Source of the DNA: Dactylorhiza incarnata
Taxonomy: Eukaryota; Streptophyta; Magnoliopsida; Asparagales; Orchidaceae
Direction of reading: 5' to 3'
DNA: 64,000 bases
Assembly: GCA_033032865.1 (NCBI GenBank)
Contig: JAWHQI010000005.1
Span: 13,044,001-13,108,000 of the forward strand
Shown here: piece by piece, positions 42,725 to 54,362 of the stretch
Layout: the number at the start of each line of letters is the position of its first letter
Position numbering within the stretch: the stretch's first letter is position 1
Made by a program: the position numbers and the translations under genes
Notes under the pieces: generated by a model
Databases searched by the model: none
What the model was told of the DNA's origin: nothing
Seen by the model: the letters and a program-made list of their open reading frames with translations, nothing else

Positions 42725-44443
42725 TGTTAGGAAAAACTACTTGGATTAAATAACTTAACAAATTATCTAAAGTGATTTTAACTCTTAGGTTTTAATTACC
42801 CATTGTATAGTGAGGGTAATTTGGTCATTAGATGTCTTAGGATATCACACACAACTTGGAGTGTCAAGACCAGAGCAAGACAAGCATAAATTGGGTTAAG
42901 TTAACAATTGCGTCGAATAGTATTCGACGTAACTTCGACTTCATGTTGACGTAACTCAGACTAGAAGTCCAAGCAAATCAGACCCTCTATCAAAGTATAT
43001 CTCGTCGACACTAGGTAGAATAGGAGTTGACGTAGATAATGGAGCATGTCAAAGTTATCTTAGAAGACAACACAACCTCGACTTCAATTCGACGCAGAAG
43101 GATGTATCTGTCGAAGCTATCTGAAGTCGACGCAAACGTTGACTACAACTCGACGCAAATGATGAAGTTCAAATTCAAGCCTTCAACTCGACTGTTACGT
43201 CGATAAGTAATCGACGTTATGTCAAAATCATAGTTCAACCAGAGCTTGAAGGATTTCAAAGCTGTTCTTACAAGAACTCGAAGGTGCATCGATAAGAAGG
43301 ATAATGAAGTCGACGCGGCGTCGAATACAGTCTGAAAAGAAAACCTTTTCAGCTGCTTCTTTTGCACTTTCTTTGACGACCCACATCATTAAAGACTGTT
43401 CTACAACGGCTTGTTTATTACCTAGAATGGAGAGGAGCATTCAAGAAGATAGAAAAAACTTTCTTGGAAAGGATTCAAACAGTTGGCAGACGGGTCGTGA
43501 ATAATAGAAGGAAGAGAGATTAATTGTCTAAGCCAATACCTTTTCAGCACAACCCAAAAGTGGAAAGGATTTCAAATAAAATCATGGACAACAAATGAGA
43601 ATAGCAGAGAGAATAAATGTATTGTATTCATCACAATTGTCATCAACTTGTCGATTTGGGCTTCCTCCTTCTTCTTCTTCCTCCTGGAACCCTAAAAGAC
43701 AGAAAACATGAACAATTCTCGCTCTCTCCGCACAGAACAATTGAAGCGTTCTCCTCATCCATATCTCATAGCAGCCAGATTTCAATCAGAAGAAAGTAGA
43801 AATGATTTGAAGCTTATAACGCTTGCAAATCATCACAATCATAAGCAAGGGTTCATCATTAGCAGATCCAGCAAAATAAAAGAAGCTAAAGGCTTCAATA
43901 GAATTCTGAGAACAGAATTCTTCTTCTTACTTCTTCCTCTTCCTTCTCTCTTCACTTCAACTGTAAAAGAGTTTTAAGAGTCCCCCTTCCAAAGGATTTA
44001 GTGGTTCAAGATCTCCTTATAAAAAGATTTGTGGTTCAAGATCTCCTTATCAGAAGATCTATGGTTCAAGATCTTATTATCAAAAGATCTGTGGCTCAAG
44101 ATCTCCTTATAAAAAGATCTTTGGTTCTAAGAGTCTCCTTATCAAAAGACTCAGGCACATGTTGTGCTTTCCTACCAGGTGGTAGAAGAGGGGAGTACCC
44201 ACATTTTGGGGAACCTCTATAAAAAATCTGTGTCTTTGCTGTGATTTTTTGTGCTGTCCCATTTCCTCGTTCAGCATTTATTTCCAGCAATAGTTATCTT
44301 ATTTATTCTGCCTTTGGTTTTTGTTTGTGTGCATAATACCTTAGTAAGTTTTATTGTTTGCACAGTTAGGATAGAAAAATATTTCAATCACTATTCACCC
44401 CCCACCCTTTAGAGGATTCACAGAGGCACACTGTGCACTTTCA
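42725..44443 (+). repeat. Element C LTR (central)
   Basis: 1719 bp, TGTTAGGAAAA ... GCACTTTCA. It serves as 3' LTR of the left unit and 5' LTR of the right unit. Near its end lie tandem GGTTCAAGATCTCCTTATCAA-type repeats (44005-44150). Confidence 0.88.
42905..43330 (+). promoter_or_regulatory. CGTCGA palindrome tract in LTR C
   Basis: CGTCGAATAGTATTCGACG (42911-42929, arms of 8 bp) is followed by about fifteen CTCGACG/CGTCGA/TCGACGCA motifs. Same motif family upstream of the env-like gene (46660-46910). Enhancer-like role inferred from position. Confidence 0.55.
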
Positions 44444-44445
44444 AT

Positions 44446-44461
44446 TAGTATCAGAGGGAAG
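44446..44461 (+). other. Primer binding site (tRNA-iMet) of C
   Basis: TAGTATCAGAGGGAAG, one G-to-A change from TGGTATCAGAG, two bases after the LTR. Confidence 0.8.
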
Positions 44462-44542
44462 TTGATCATTAAAAGGCTCACACCTTGATCAAAAAGACCT
44501 CCCACTCTTATTTCTTTATTACAAAAAATTTTTATCAAGAAA

Positions 44543-46436
44543 ATGAGTTCTAAGGATTATGCCTGAACAAGACCCCCAGTGTGTAACTTAAATGTGTTTA
44601 CACTCTGGAAGGACAGAATAAAGTTGTACATGAACTCCATTGCTGAAGATATCTATATTGTTATTCTTTCAGGTCCTCCAGCTCCAGTCAGACAAAAGGC
44701 AAGAGAATCCTCAACAACTGAGGCTATCACAAGAAGTGAGTGGACAGAGGTTGAAAAGAAGCAGAAGGGATGTGATGCCAAGGCCATGAAAATTCTGGTT
44801 TCAACAATGTCAGATGACATTTTCCAGAAAGATGCTGACTGCCAATCAGCAAAAGAAATCTGGGATTCTCTCACCAGAATGGTGGAAGGAAGCTCTGATG
44901 AAAGAAAGGATAGGAAGTCCCTCCTCATATCCCTGTATGAGAATTTTCTGAAGAAGGCTGATGAAACGGGTTATGATATGTATGATAGATTCATCATTAT
45001 CATTAATGAGCTCAGAGGCTTGGACAAGGAGATATCCTTGACTGAAATTAATGATAAAATCCTCATGTGCTTCCCTAGATCATGGGATTCAAGGATCTAT
45101 GCAATCAGAGAGTCCAGATGTAATAGAGAAATCTCTACTGTGGCTTTGCTAGGAAAGCTTAAGTCATATGAGATGTTGTAGAAGAATAGGGCTAAAATAG
45201 AGGAAAGGGAGACAACTCCAGCTCCTATCCAATGGAACCTTGCTCTGAAAGCTACTGAAAGAGAGCCCTCCACTCCTGAAGATGAAATGTTTAGTCTCCT
45301 AGCAAGGAGATTCAGAAAATGGGTCAAGATAGAAGACTCAAGGAGAAGAGAGAGGAGCTCAAAGCCCAGATATGATAAGACTCCAAGGAAGGAGATTATC
45401 TGCTTCACCTATAATAAACCAGGACACAGCTCCTGAGTGCCTATAAGAATAAAGGGATAGGAGCAACAACAAGGATGAGAAGAAGAAGAAGAAGTCTTTC
45501 AAAGGGAAGGACAAGAAGAAAGCCAAGGGTTTCATTACTGAAACCTGGAGTGACTCTGAAGCAGAGTTAAGCTCCTCATCATCAAAAAGTGATGATGAAG
45601 CAGAAGAAGCTTGCATGATGGCACTGGGGATGTCATCAGATGATGAAGAAGAATAGGTATCCCTGCTTGATGATTTTGATTTTAGCTCTGATGATTTTAA
45701 AACTTGCTTCAAAGAATTATGTAATGACTTTATTAAAATTCAAAAAGAATTTGAAGCAGATAAGGAAGAGTTAGAAAACTGTAAGAAAGATGAACTCTAT
45801 TCAATAAATAAGAACTTAAGAAATGAAATTCAGGACAAAGAATTAGAGTTAATAGAAATAAGAAATGAAAATATAAAGTTAAAAGAAGAGCTAGCAAAGG
45901 CAAAAGCCTTTGAGGATTCTCTCAATGGGAGGAGTCAAAAACTCAAAGACATCACAGAAAATCTCTCCATGAGATTTAATCACCTAGGGTTAGGATCAGA
46001 GCCATCCACCAACACAGAAATCCCTAGGAAATCTGCTTGGAAAAATCCAGTTAGCTTCATTAGACCTAGTAAAAATGAATCCTGTGAGGACAGTGCAAAA
46101 ATTACGGATCAGGAAGCTAATAAACCAAAGAAAATAACTAGAGGTAATAAAACAAATCTTAACAAAGAAAAGAAATCTCAAGGGAAGAGCAATGTAGAGA
46201 AACTAAATAATCAAAAGGCTAAAGCCAAACCTAGGGTAATAAAACAATCTGCTGATCTCTTATATTTAGATACATTCTATACTCATTTTAAGTATCAAAA
46301 TAATAAACATAGGTTTGGGAAACCCATTCCTTATCACCCAAAAGGGTATCATGAAAGACCCTTCTATTCTTTCATTGAACCCTACAATGGTAGAAGCAAA
46401 GGGCCCAAAGTAACCTGGCTTCCTTCTAATGTTTGA
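44543..46436 (+). pseudogene. gag: gag of element C, broken
   Basis: ATG 44543 (MSSKDYA, then TGA 44564). The frame continues through the UBN2-type Gag core (44579-45181): FTLWKDRIKLYM, AKEIWDSLTRMVEGS, GYDMYDRFIIIINELRGL, SRCNREISTVALLGKLKSYEM. A zinc knuckle near 45398-45436 has one Cys changed to Tyr (CFTYNKPGH) and a stop. Acidic and coiled-coil regions follow (to about 45960). A Lys-rich tail ends SKGPKVTWLPSNV* at 46436. GPK-x2-W-x-P is the end of gag just before protease in Sirevirus-like polyproteins; pol is absent. 46437-46640 shows no gene. Confidence 0.8.
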
Positions 46437-46639
46437 AATTACTTGTGCAGGGTAAGGTAGGGTCCTACCTAAGAGATTGTGAGAATGGAAGGAAGAACTA
46501 AATGAACCCAAGGGAGTGATCTCTTCTTTAAATTCCCATGTTCTCCTTATAGTTCATAAAATTAATAGCATAACCATTATTTTCAATAAACATCATTGCT
46601 GGGAAAAACAACAAGAATTTTCTAAGAAAATAGAACTAT

Positions 46640-47166
46640 TTATTCAGAGTTGCATTGAATAGAATTCAACGTATCGTCGAGTTCCACTCGACACAAGCGC
46701 AAGAGTCAATCGGAGTGGATGATACAAATACTAATTGATGCAGCGTCAAATTCATATCGACGCATGCGTGGACTTAATAGCTGCTGATCAATTTTGTGGT
46801 CACGTCGATTACAAATCGATGCAACGTCGATATCACCACGTCGACTTAAGAATTGTTGAGCAATCTCAAAGTCGCGTCGAATGGTAATCGACTCAACGTC
46901 GATATAGCAGTGCACGCAAAACTGCTTCTAGAAGCAACTTCGACATACTTTTTCGCGCCAAATATTAATTTTATATCGACGGTACTTCGACTTAAACCCT
47001 AAGTTGTGGCGATTCATCTTCCTTTAAGCAATCACAGCGTCGAATCATTTATGCTTTCAAATTTTCCTCTCCCTTCTCTCTTGCTTCTTTCTTCTCCAGT
47101 TCTCTTGCATCTCTCTCTCTCTCTCTCTCTCTCGTTTTCTCTTTTGTTTGCAGGTACCTAAAATCG
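46640..47166 (+). promoter_or_regulatory. LTR-like leader of the env-like gene (C)
   Basis: Contains CGTCGA-type palindromes as in the LTR (GTCGAGTTCCACTCGAC near 46676, GCGTCGAATGGTAATCGAC near 46875), then a CT-rich stretch, (TC)n and TTTGTTTGCAG just before ATG 47167. Looks like an internal promoter plus 5' untranslated region or splice acceptor for a subgenomic RNA; inferred. Confidence 0.45.
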
Positions 47167-48968
47167 ATGGATCCACCAAAAGTGAACTCTGACTTTGATG
47201 TGGATGTGGATTCTTTTAGTGCTGCAACAGAAAGCTTCAAAGCTATTCTTGGCATATTTCAAGAGGCTGGTTTAACCAAACTAATATCTACAAGGTGTAA
47301 GATAATGGACATTGAATTGACAGAGTTAAAGGACAGCTTTCACAAAGGAGATGATGGCTCCATAATTGGAAACATATATGAGACTGCCATCAACATTACA
47401 GAGGAGATGTTGATTCAAACATATGATCTACCATCTGGTTATGATTCTGATGAACTTTCAGCAGTAGAGACCAATAGGGCAATACCGATTTTGAAATTTA
47501 GCAAAGAGAAGGCAATCAACCTAAAGAAGATTGACCTTGGGGAAGAATACAGATTTCTGGATGACATTGTAGGGAAGGTGTTGCTCTGTAAAATCTTTGC
47601 TCATGATGCCATTTCGAAGTAGCAGCTGCACATAATGGGAGCTCTTGTTCTAAAGAAGAAGATAAATTAGGGGAGATGCCTCCTATAATTGATTGGGCAC
47701 AAGTACACTCATAGAGAAAATGCTTACATGAGGATTATAAGCCAGATTCTCTTACATCATTATCCAGGGGTGTGCAAATCAAAAGGAGTGCCCATTCCTC
47801 CAGGCAAAAGGATGAATATAGGTATATTCTCCAAGTGCACCAGTCAAATTTTGAATCCTGGTCAGTTTGCACCTTCTCCTCCTCCCTCTCCAACTCCACG
47901 GGATACTGTCCCAGATCACCCAAGGGATGATATTCCAGCACAACCTTCTCCTCAACAACAACAGGAAATTACTCCCTAACAACAACAACAACAAAACCTC
48001 CAATCCATCCCATCTACTACAGTCCCAGATCCCACACCTCAATATCATATCCACCAACAACCACAACAACAACCATCCACACCACTTCCAAGCAATCAAT
48101 TTGTTCCATCTCCATCACCAACTTATATTTCTCCAGAAACATATCTATCCTTTTCCCCTGCCTTCCAGGATCCTCCTAATCTAAATGAGAACCTCACACC
48201 TCCACCTCCACCTGTCTTTATCTCCCTTCCTACACACTCCTTTAAAATTGAGCATGCAATATCTAAAGCAGTAGGGATGGCTTCAAACACTTTTGCTGAC
48301 CTACTGGCTAGCCAAGCCAGAAAATTTGAAATGAAGTATTCACAGATGGAGTCTGAACTCTTAGACTCAAAGAGGTCTCTTCAAGGTCTCAAAGAGTTCA
48401 TGTATTCCTCCTTGGTAACAAAGGAATTCTTAACCTCTCTTGAGAGCAAGGTTAAGAAGGGGGAGAAAATTTAGGAGGAGGAAGGACCCACTCTAGAGAT
48501 GAGTGTCCATGACAAGGGTGATGATGTTGAAGCCCCTGGTAAAATTACAATATTCCAATGTTCAAGGGGAGCCTGCTTATCAAGGGGAGCTGGTTGAAAA
48601 AGATATGGAAGAGGTACATCAATACCTAACAATTGTCCAAGGGGAGTCTCAAGTAGAATCTCCAGAGATTCAAGGGGAACTAGCTGCAGAAACTCAGGGG
48701 GTGCTTCCTAGAACACCTCAAGAACCAGCCCAAGAGCCATCTTGAGCAATGATTGTTGTAGGTACAGCAATGGTCCAGGGGGAGCTCCATGATGATCATT
48801 TACTGGATGAGGTGGCAAAGATTGCCAAGGAAGCTGTTCAAAATGCTGAGATGAATGCACAGATTCAGGGGGAGCTTCCCAAAGACAATGTTATTGAAAA
48901 AGCAGTAATGTCTCCTGAAGATGATGATGAGCCTCTGAAGATTGCCCCATGGAAGATACCTTCATAAG
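47167..48968 (+). pseudogene. env-like gene, right copy of element C
   Basis: ATG GAT CCA start (MDPPKV), 151 open codons to 47622 ending IVGKVLLCKIFAHDAISK. Element B has the same motif (IVGKVQMCKTSSHDMISK). Several stops follow. Recognisable later parts: HHYPGVCKSKGVPIPPGKRMNIG, a Pro/Gln-rich linker (PSPPPSPTP, QQQQ runs), a coiled coil (FADLLASQARKFEMKYSQMESELLDS), and an acidic tail with QGEL/QGES repeats (48580-48900). Each of those repeats is encoded by a GGGGAG tract. Related to the putative plant transposon / env-like proteins of Sirevirus-type elements; role unknown. Confidence 0.7.
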
Positions 48969-49218
48969 TATTTTCAAGGAAAAGAAAAACTCCTGAGAAG
49001 GATCAATGACATTCAAGTATCTCTGTTTATATCCTCTAAGAAAAGTCAAATAGAATGTGGTATGGTGAACAATATAACTTATTTGACAATGCATGAAATA
49101 TTCTGTGATTTCAAGCTATCATAATACTTTTATTGTCTATGTTGTCTTGTATGTAATTCTGCTTATGTAAAAGATTGTGTAAAATCACTTCAAAAAAGAC
49201 TGTAAAATTTGTTAAGAT

Positions 49219-49232
49219 AAATAGGGGGAGAT
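49219..49232 (+). other. Polypurine tract before right LTR of C
   Basis: AAATAGGGGGAG followed by AT, directly before TGTTGGG. Confidence 0.75.
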
Positions 49233-50931
49233 TGTTGGGAAATACTCCTTAGATTTAACTTAACAAATTATCTAAAATGATTTTAAATCTTAGGTTTTAA
49301 TTACCCATTGTATAGTGAGGGTAATTCGGTCATTAGATGTCTTAGGATATCACACACAACTTGGAGTGTAAAGACCAGAGCAAGACAAGCATTAATTGGG
49401 TTAAGTTAACAATTGTGTCGAATAGTATTCGACGCAACTTTGACTTCATGTCGACGTAACTCAGACTAGAAGTCCAAGCAACTCAAACCCTCTATTAAAG
49501 TATATCAAGTTGATGCTACGCCGAATAGGAGTTGACGCAGATAAAGGAGCATGTCTAAGTTATCTTAGAAGTTAATGCAACCTTGACTTCAATTCGACGC
49601 AAAAGGAAGTATCTGTAGAAGCTATCTGAAGTCGACGTAAATGTCGACTACAACTTGACGCAGATGATGAAGTTCAAAGTCAAGCCTTCAACTCGACGGT
49701 TATATCGATAAGTAATCGACGTAACGTCGACATCAGAGTTCAACCAGATCTTGAATGATTTCGAAGCTGATCTTACAAGAACTCGAAGGTGCATCAATAA
49801 GAAGGAGAATGAATTCGACACAGCGTCGAATACAGTCTGAAAAGGAAAACTTTTTAGCTGCTTCTTTTGCACTATCTCTGAGGGCCCATGACACTAAAGA
49901 CCATTCTACAATGGCTTGTTTATTGCCTACAATGGAGAGGAGCATTCAAGAAGACAGAAAAAGCTTTCTTGGAAAGGATTCAAATAGTTGGCAGATGAGT
50001 CGTGAACAATAGAAGGAAGAGAGATTAAATGTCCAAGCCAATACCTTTTCAGCATAACCCAAAAGAGGAAAGGATTTCAAATAAAATCATGGACAATAAA
50101 TTAGAATAACAGAGAGAGTAACTGTATAGTATTCATTATAATTGTCATCAGCTTGTCGATTAGGGCTTCCTCCTTCTTCTTCGTCCTCCTGGAACCCTAA
50201 AAGATAGAAAAACAAGATCCGCTCTCTCTCCCTCAGCACAGAACAATTGAAGGCTACTCTTCATCAATATCTCATAGCAGCCAGATTTCAATCAGAAGAA
50301 AGTAGAAAAGATCTGAAGCTTATAACCCTTACAAATCATCACAATCATAAGCAAGGGTTCATCATTAGCCGATTCAGCAAAAGAAAAGAAGTTGAAGGCT
50401 TCAATAGAATTCTGAGAACAGAATTCTTCTTCATACTTCTTCCTCTTCCTTCTCTCTTCACTTCAACTGTAAAAGAGTTTTAAGAATCCCTCTTCCAAAG
50501 GATTCAGTGGTTCAAGATCTCCTTATCAAAAGATCTGTGGTTCAAGATCTCCTTATCAAAAGTTCCGTTGTTCATGATCTCCTTATCAAAAGATCTCCTT
50601 ATCAAAAGATCTTTGGTTCTAAGAGTCTCCTTATCAAAAGACTCAGGCACAAGTTGTGCTTTCCTACCAGGCAGTAGAAGAGGGGAGTACCCATATTTTG
50701 GGGAACCGCTATAAAAAACTGTGTGTCTTTGCTGTGATTTTCTGTGCTGTCCCATTTCCTTTTTCAGCATTTATTTCCAGCAACAGTTATCTTATTTATT
50801 CTGCCTTTGGTTTTTGTTTGTGTGCATAATACCTTAGTAAGTTTTATTGTTTGCACAGTTAGGATAGAAAAATATTTAAATCTCTATTCACCCCCTCTAG
50901 AGGATTCTCAGAGGCACACTGTGCACTTTTA
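49233..50931 (+). repeat. Element C LTR (right, 3' LTR)
   Basis: 1699 bp, TGTTGGGAAAT ... GCACTTTTA. At 50931 it passes directly into a truncated LTR of family A/B, so C either inserted there or was joined there by deletion. Confidence 0.88.
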
Positions 50932-51218
50932 AGGGCTGAGGTTGGATCCTTTGTGATCTGAGTTGTAAGATCTGTTGTATAGTGGAATGATCTGAGATTT
51001 GGAAAAGTTGCCTAGTCTAACACACTGCTAGATAGGTGGCAGCGAGGGACAGTGGACTACCTCTAGACACATTGTCTTGTAGGGAACCAATATAAATCGT
51101 GTGTGCTTTCTGTGTTGCTTTTGTGTTGTGATAGATAAACTTTAAAGTAGCAAAGAATATTGAAAACACCTAATCACCCCCCATCTAGGTGTAGATTATT
51201 GAAAACCCATATCTTTCA
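50932..51218 (+). repeat. Element B 5' LTR, last 287 bp
   Basis: Matches the end of the 3' LTR from about 58605 (AGGGCTGAGG, ATCTGTTGTATAGTG, CTTGTAGGGAACCAATATAA) and ends ATCTTTCA. The first ~1.7 kb of the LTR is missing. Confidence 0.88.
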
Positions 51219-51220
51219 AT

Positions 51221-51236
51221 TGGTATCAGAGCTAGG
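51221..51236 (+). other. Primer binding site (tRNA-iMet) of B
   Basis: TGGTATCAGAGCTAGG, perfect Copia consensus, two bases after the LTR. Confidence 0.92.
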
Positions 51237-51302
51237 CTGTGTTCAAAGACTTAACATCTTAGAACAAGATCTACAAGTTTTTAATTGGGTTGTGATCTTT
51301 CA

Positions 51303-53315
51303 ATGGCCTATGAGCATCATCAAGAGATGAGATCAATGAGGTTGCCCATCTGAAACAAAGAGAACTTTGCCATTTGGAAGCAAAGAGTCAAGTTGTTCAT
51401 AGAAGCATCAGATCCCAGGATATTCATGGTAGTTGAAGAGGGACCCCATGTCCCCATAACTGGTTCAATGACTCCAACAACTCCTTCAGTCCCTAAATCT
51501 ATGTCACAGTTTACCCAAGAAGATGTAGATCTGATAACTATGGATAAGAGAGTAAAATATATACTTGAAAAGGCAATTGAAGATTTTACTTCTCAAAACT
51601 TAAGTCATTGCAAAACAGCTAAAGAAATGTGGGACTCCTTGGAGATCTACATTGAAGGAACTGAAGAAGAAAAATTAAAGGGGAACACCAGAGAAAGGGC
51701 CATGATTCTTGAGGGTGAAAGCTTGAGGAGTGCCAAGGATAAGATTCCTATAATTCAAAATATCAATGAAAACACTGAAGCTTCTGATGCAAGCACATCG
51801 GAATCTGATGACATTATTAAAGAACCAGTACTCCTCACCAAGCAACTCAAAAGGAAGATGCCTAGAATAAGAAGAGACATCCATAGGACATCCTCCTCAA
51901 ACTTCAGAAGATCTAGTCATCATGGCAAGTCTAAATCTTCAAAGGAGGAAAGGTGTAACTCCAAACTCAATGAATTTCATTTGGCTAATTTAGTTGTTGT
52001 CACTACAAGAAGACAGGTCACATGATTGTTGACTGCCCCTCTAAGAAGAAAGAATCCAATAAGAGTGATGATAGAAGAAGTCCAGGGGAAAAAAGAAATC
52101 TGAGAAATGATTCATTGCCAAGAAAATCAGAACACTTGGTGATTCTGATTCAGATTTATCAGATACTAAGGACGAAGCTCTCATTGGCTTCATGGATATA
52201 ACTGAAGAAATCCAGGATGATAACACTTGTCCTTGGTAGGTACTAATTAGAGCCCTCTTATCTGTCTCGGATTCTGAATCAATGACAGATTCTGTGCATG
52301 AGAGTGAGTGTGGATCTGCTTGTAATAGCATACCCTCAAGATCTCCACATGAGGTTGAATCTGAGTTTGTTCAGCATAATGAAGCCTTGTGGATTGCTTT
52401 GAAAAGGAGCAAGAAACTTCTTAGATCTCAATTTACGGAGTTAGCATCCCTGAAATCTGCCCAATCAAAGCTCCAAGAGATAGCTAAAAACTTGACTGCC
52501 ATGAGCAAAGAAATTGACAAACTCAAGGATGTCACAAAGCTCAAAATGCTGAGTTAGGTAAGAAGAACAAGGTCATCAAGTACCTTGAGGAAATGTTATT
52601 GTTGAGAAGAAATTGTTTTGCCAGCTTCTCAATGCCCAAGACTGTCCTTCCCATCATTGACAGATTCTCTGCACCATTCAGAGGTGGTGTAGGATTTGGT
52701 AAGGAGACAGTCAAGGGCAAGGCATCTGAAGCCCAACCTTATTTCAAAGAGAAGCTACTAGCATCAAATTTCTCTAACCAGGAATCTTGACATGGTCATC
52801 TGACCATGGCTTGCTCTACAAGAAGCAGTAAACCCTCCAACACACATAGGAGAGCAAGATTTGGGCCAAGTGTTTCTAAAATACCCCTTGAAGAGACCCA
52901 AGTGAAGAATCCAGGTTCTCATGTCCATGGATCTGTAGCATCAACACTTAAAGGTAAGGGAAAGGCAGCCAAGCCTGTTCCCAAAGTGGTGAATCAAAAG
53001 GTGGTGAGACCAGCTCAACTGCACACTCACCATTGGGAGGTTCACCCAAGGCCTGTTAGGTCAGCTGCCTTCACTCCTACCCACCAATATTTCCAGATGG
53101 CGAGGAATAAGAGAAGATACAAAAGGTATGAGTGCTAGTACTGTGGAAAGATTGGTCATTTTTCCCTGGACTACTGGTTCAATCCAACAGTGCCCAATGC
53201 AAAAAGAGTGCAGAACACTCAGAGATGTAATATTTTAGGTTATTCCCTTAACATGAAGCTAGGACCCAAATCCAATTAGGTGCCTAAGGATAAGTAATAC
53301 GTTTTGCAGGTATGT
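51303..53315 (+). pseudogene. gag: gag of element B, broken
   Basis: ATG 51303, in-frame TGA at 51351, then 210 open codons (51393-52025) in the same frame: RIFMVVEEGPHVPI, HCKTAKEMWDSLEIYIEG. Several frame changes follow through an acidic region and a coiled-coil part (52282-52557). Basic and proline-containing sequence leads to a degenerate zinc knuckle (53130-53180: C-stop-Y-C-GKIGHFSLDYW). As in A, the last Cys is Tyr. The end reads LGPK, a stop in place of the expected Trp (TGG to TAG), VPKDK, a stop and YVLQVC: the gag/protease boundary. Protease itself is missing. Confidence 0.78.
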
Positions 53316-54362
53316 CCAAATGCCAAACCTTTTGGTATTTGGAAAATAATTGCTCCAGGCACAAAGCTGGAGTAAATAAGTATTCAAGAAAGCTCAATCC
53401 AGAGAGAATAGACCAATAGTGATACTTGGGTTTCAAACAAACTGATGCCACTTAAATCCCAGCACACTTCCCAATAAGAAGTTCAACCCTCTCTTTCTTA
53501 TATTGAGGGGGAGCTTCTAATAGAAAAAACAACTATGATGGAAATTGTTCCAGCTCTTCAAAATGAGATGAAGAAAAATTTGAGTAGCCCTCTCAAATAA
53601 CTACAATAATAGAGGGGGAGTCCACTGCTCCACTCACTATGTTGTCCTCACTTTTAAGGATAGAAGGTGGGCACCATGTTCCAACCATCATAGTCCATAC
53701 TCTCTCATCACCATGCTTGAGAAGTAGGCAAGTCAGACCAAGAAAAAGACATCATGTTGCCTCTGAAGAACAAGAAGCCAAAATGAAGAAAATGAATGAA
53801 GTACAGAAGAATCCAAACCTTGAAAAATGGAGCCCTTGCTCAAGAAAATATCAAACTGGTATTTCTATATAAGAAATGTGAAGGAAAAGTTCTAAGTTGC
53901 ATTATCTCCAAGAATCCTTCATAATTTGCTGACAACCTTCTCAAGTTGGACAAGTATCAGATGAGTATTTCAATGACATAGATGAATTATCAGCGATACA
54001 AAATAAACAGTCTCGATGACAAAACCTGCATCTCGACGATATTGGTGGAGTCTCGACGCCAAAGCTGAAGTGAGTCCGATGACTAGATCAAAGTAGTTTC
54101 ATCGACACTATCAACGACAAAAATACGCATCGTCGAAATACAACGCAGATACTAGATGCAATATTGGATCTCTAATCAGAGCCGTTTGATGGATTTTTAA
54201 TCTATTAACAAGGACAAAAAGGTACGCGCCTCTTCATCTACTTCTAATGTAAATAGAGTGAATGGTTAGGTCAAAAATTACACTTTCATTTGCCCTAAGT
54301 CATTTCTGCGACAAACCTCCATCCCGTCTATGATAATCACTCATTCTCGACGTTCTGCTTCA
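53316..54362 (+). promoter_or_regulatory. Spacer and LTR-like leader of env-like gene (B)
   Basis: About 1 kb with no intact gene. It includes two GAGGGGGAG tracts (53505, 53609) encoding EGE-type repeats in broken frames. A run of TCTCGACGA-type motifs follows (53995-54140), then a block closely matching 280-400 of element A (AGGTACGCGCCTCTTCA) with a decayed TATA (TGTAAATAG, 54248-54256). Confidence 0.5.

Larger units (their letters stand above)
39950..50931 (+). mobile_element. Element C: tandem pol-less Sirevirus-like array (env-LTR-gag-env-LTR)
   Basis: Plus strand. A partial unit (env-like 40203-42503, polypurine tract) runs into LTR 42725-44443. A full unit follows: primer site, gag 44543-46436, leader, env-like 47167-48968, polypurine tract, LTR 49233-50931. 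The two env-like regions are homologous from about 39950 and 46940 onward. A tandem sharing a central LTR is the expected product of unequal recombination between LTRs of one family. The left unit has lost its LTR and gag. No pol is present. Confidence 0.85.
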
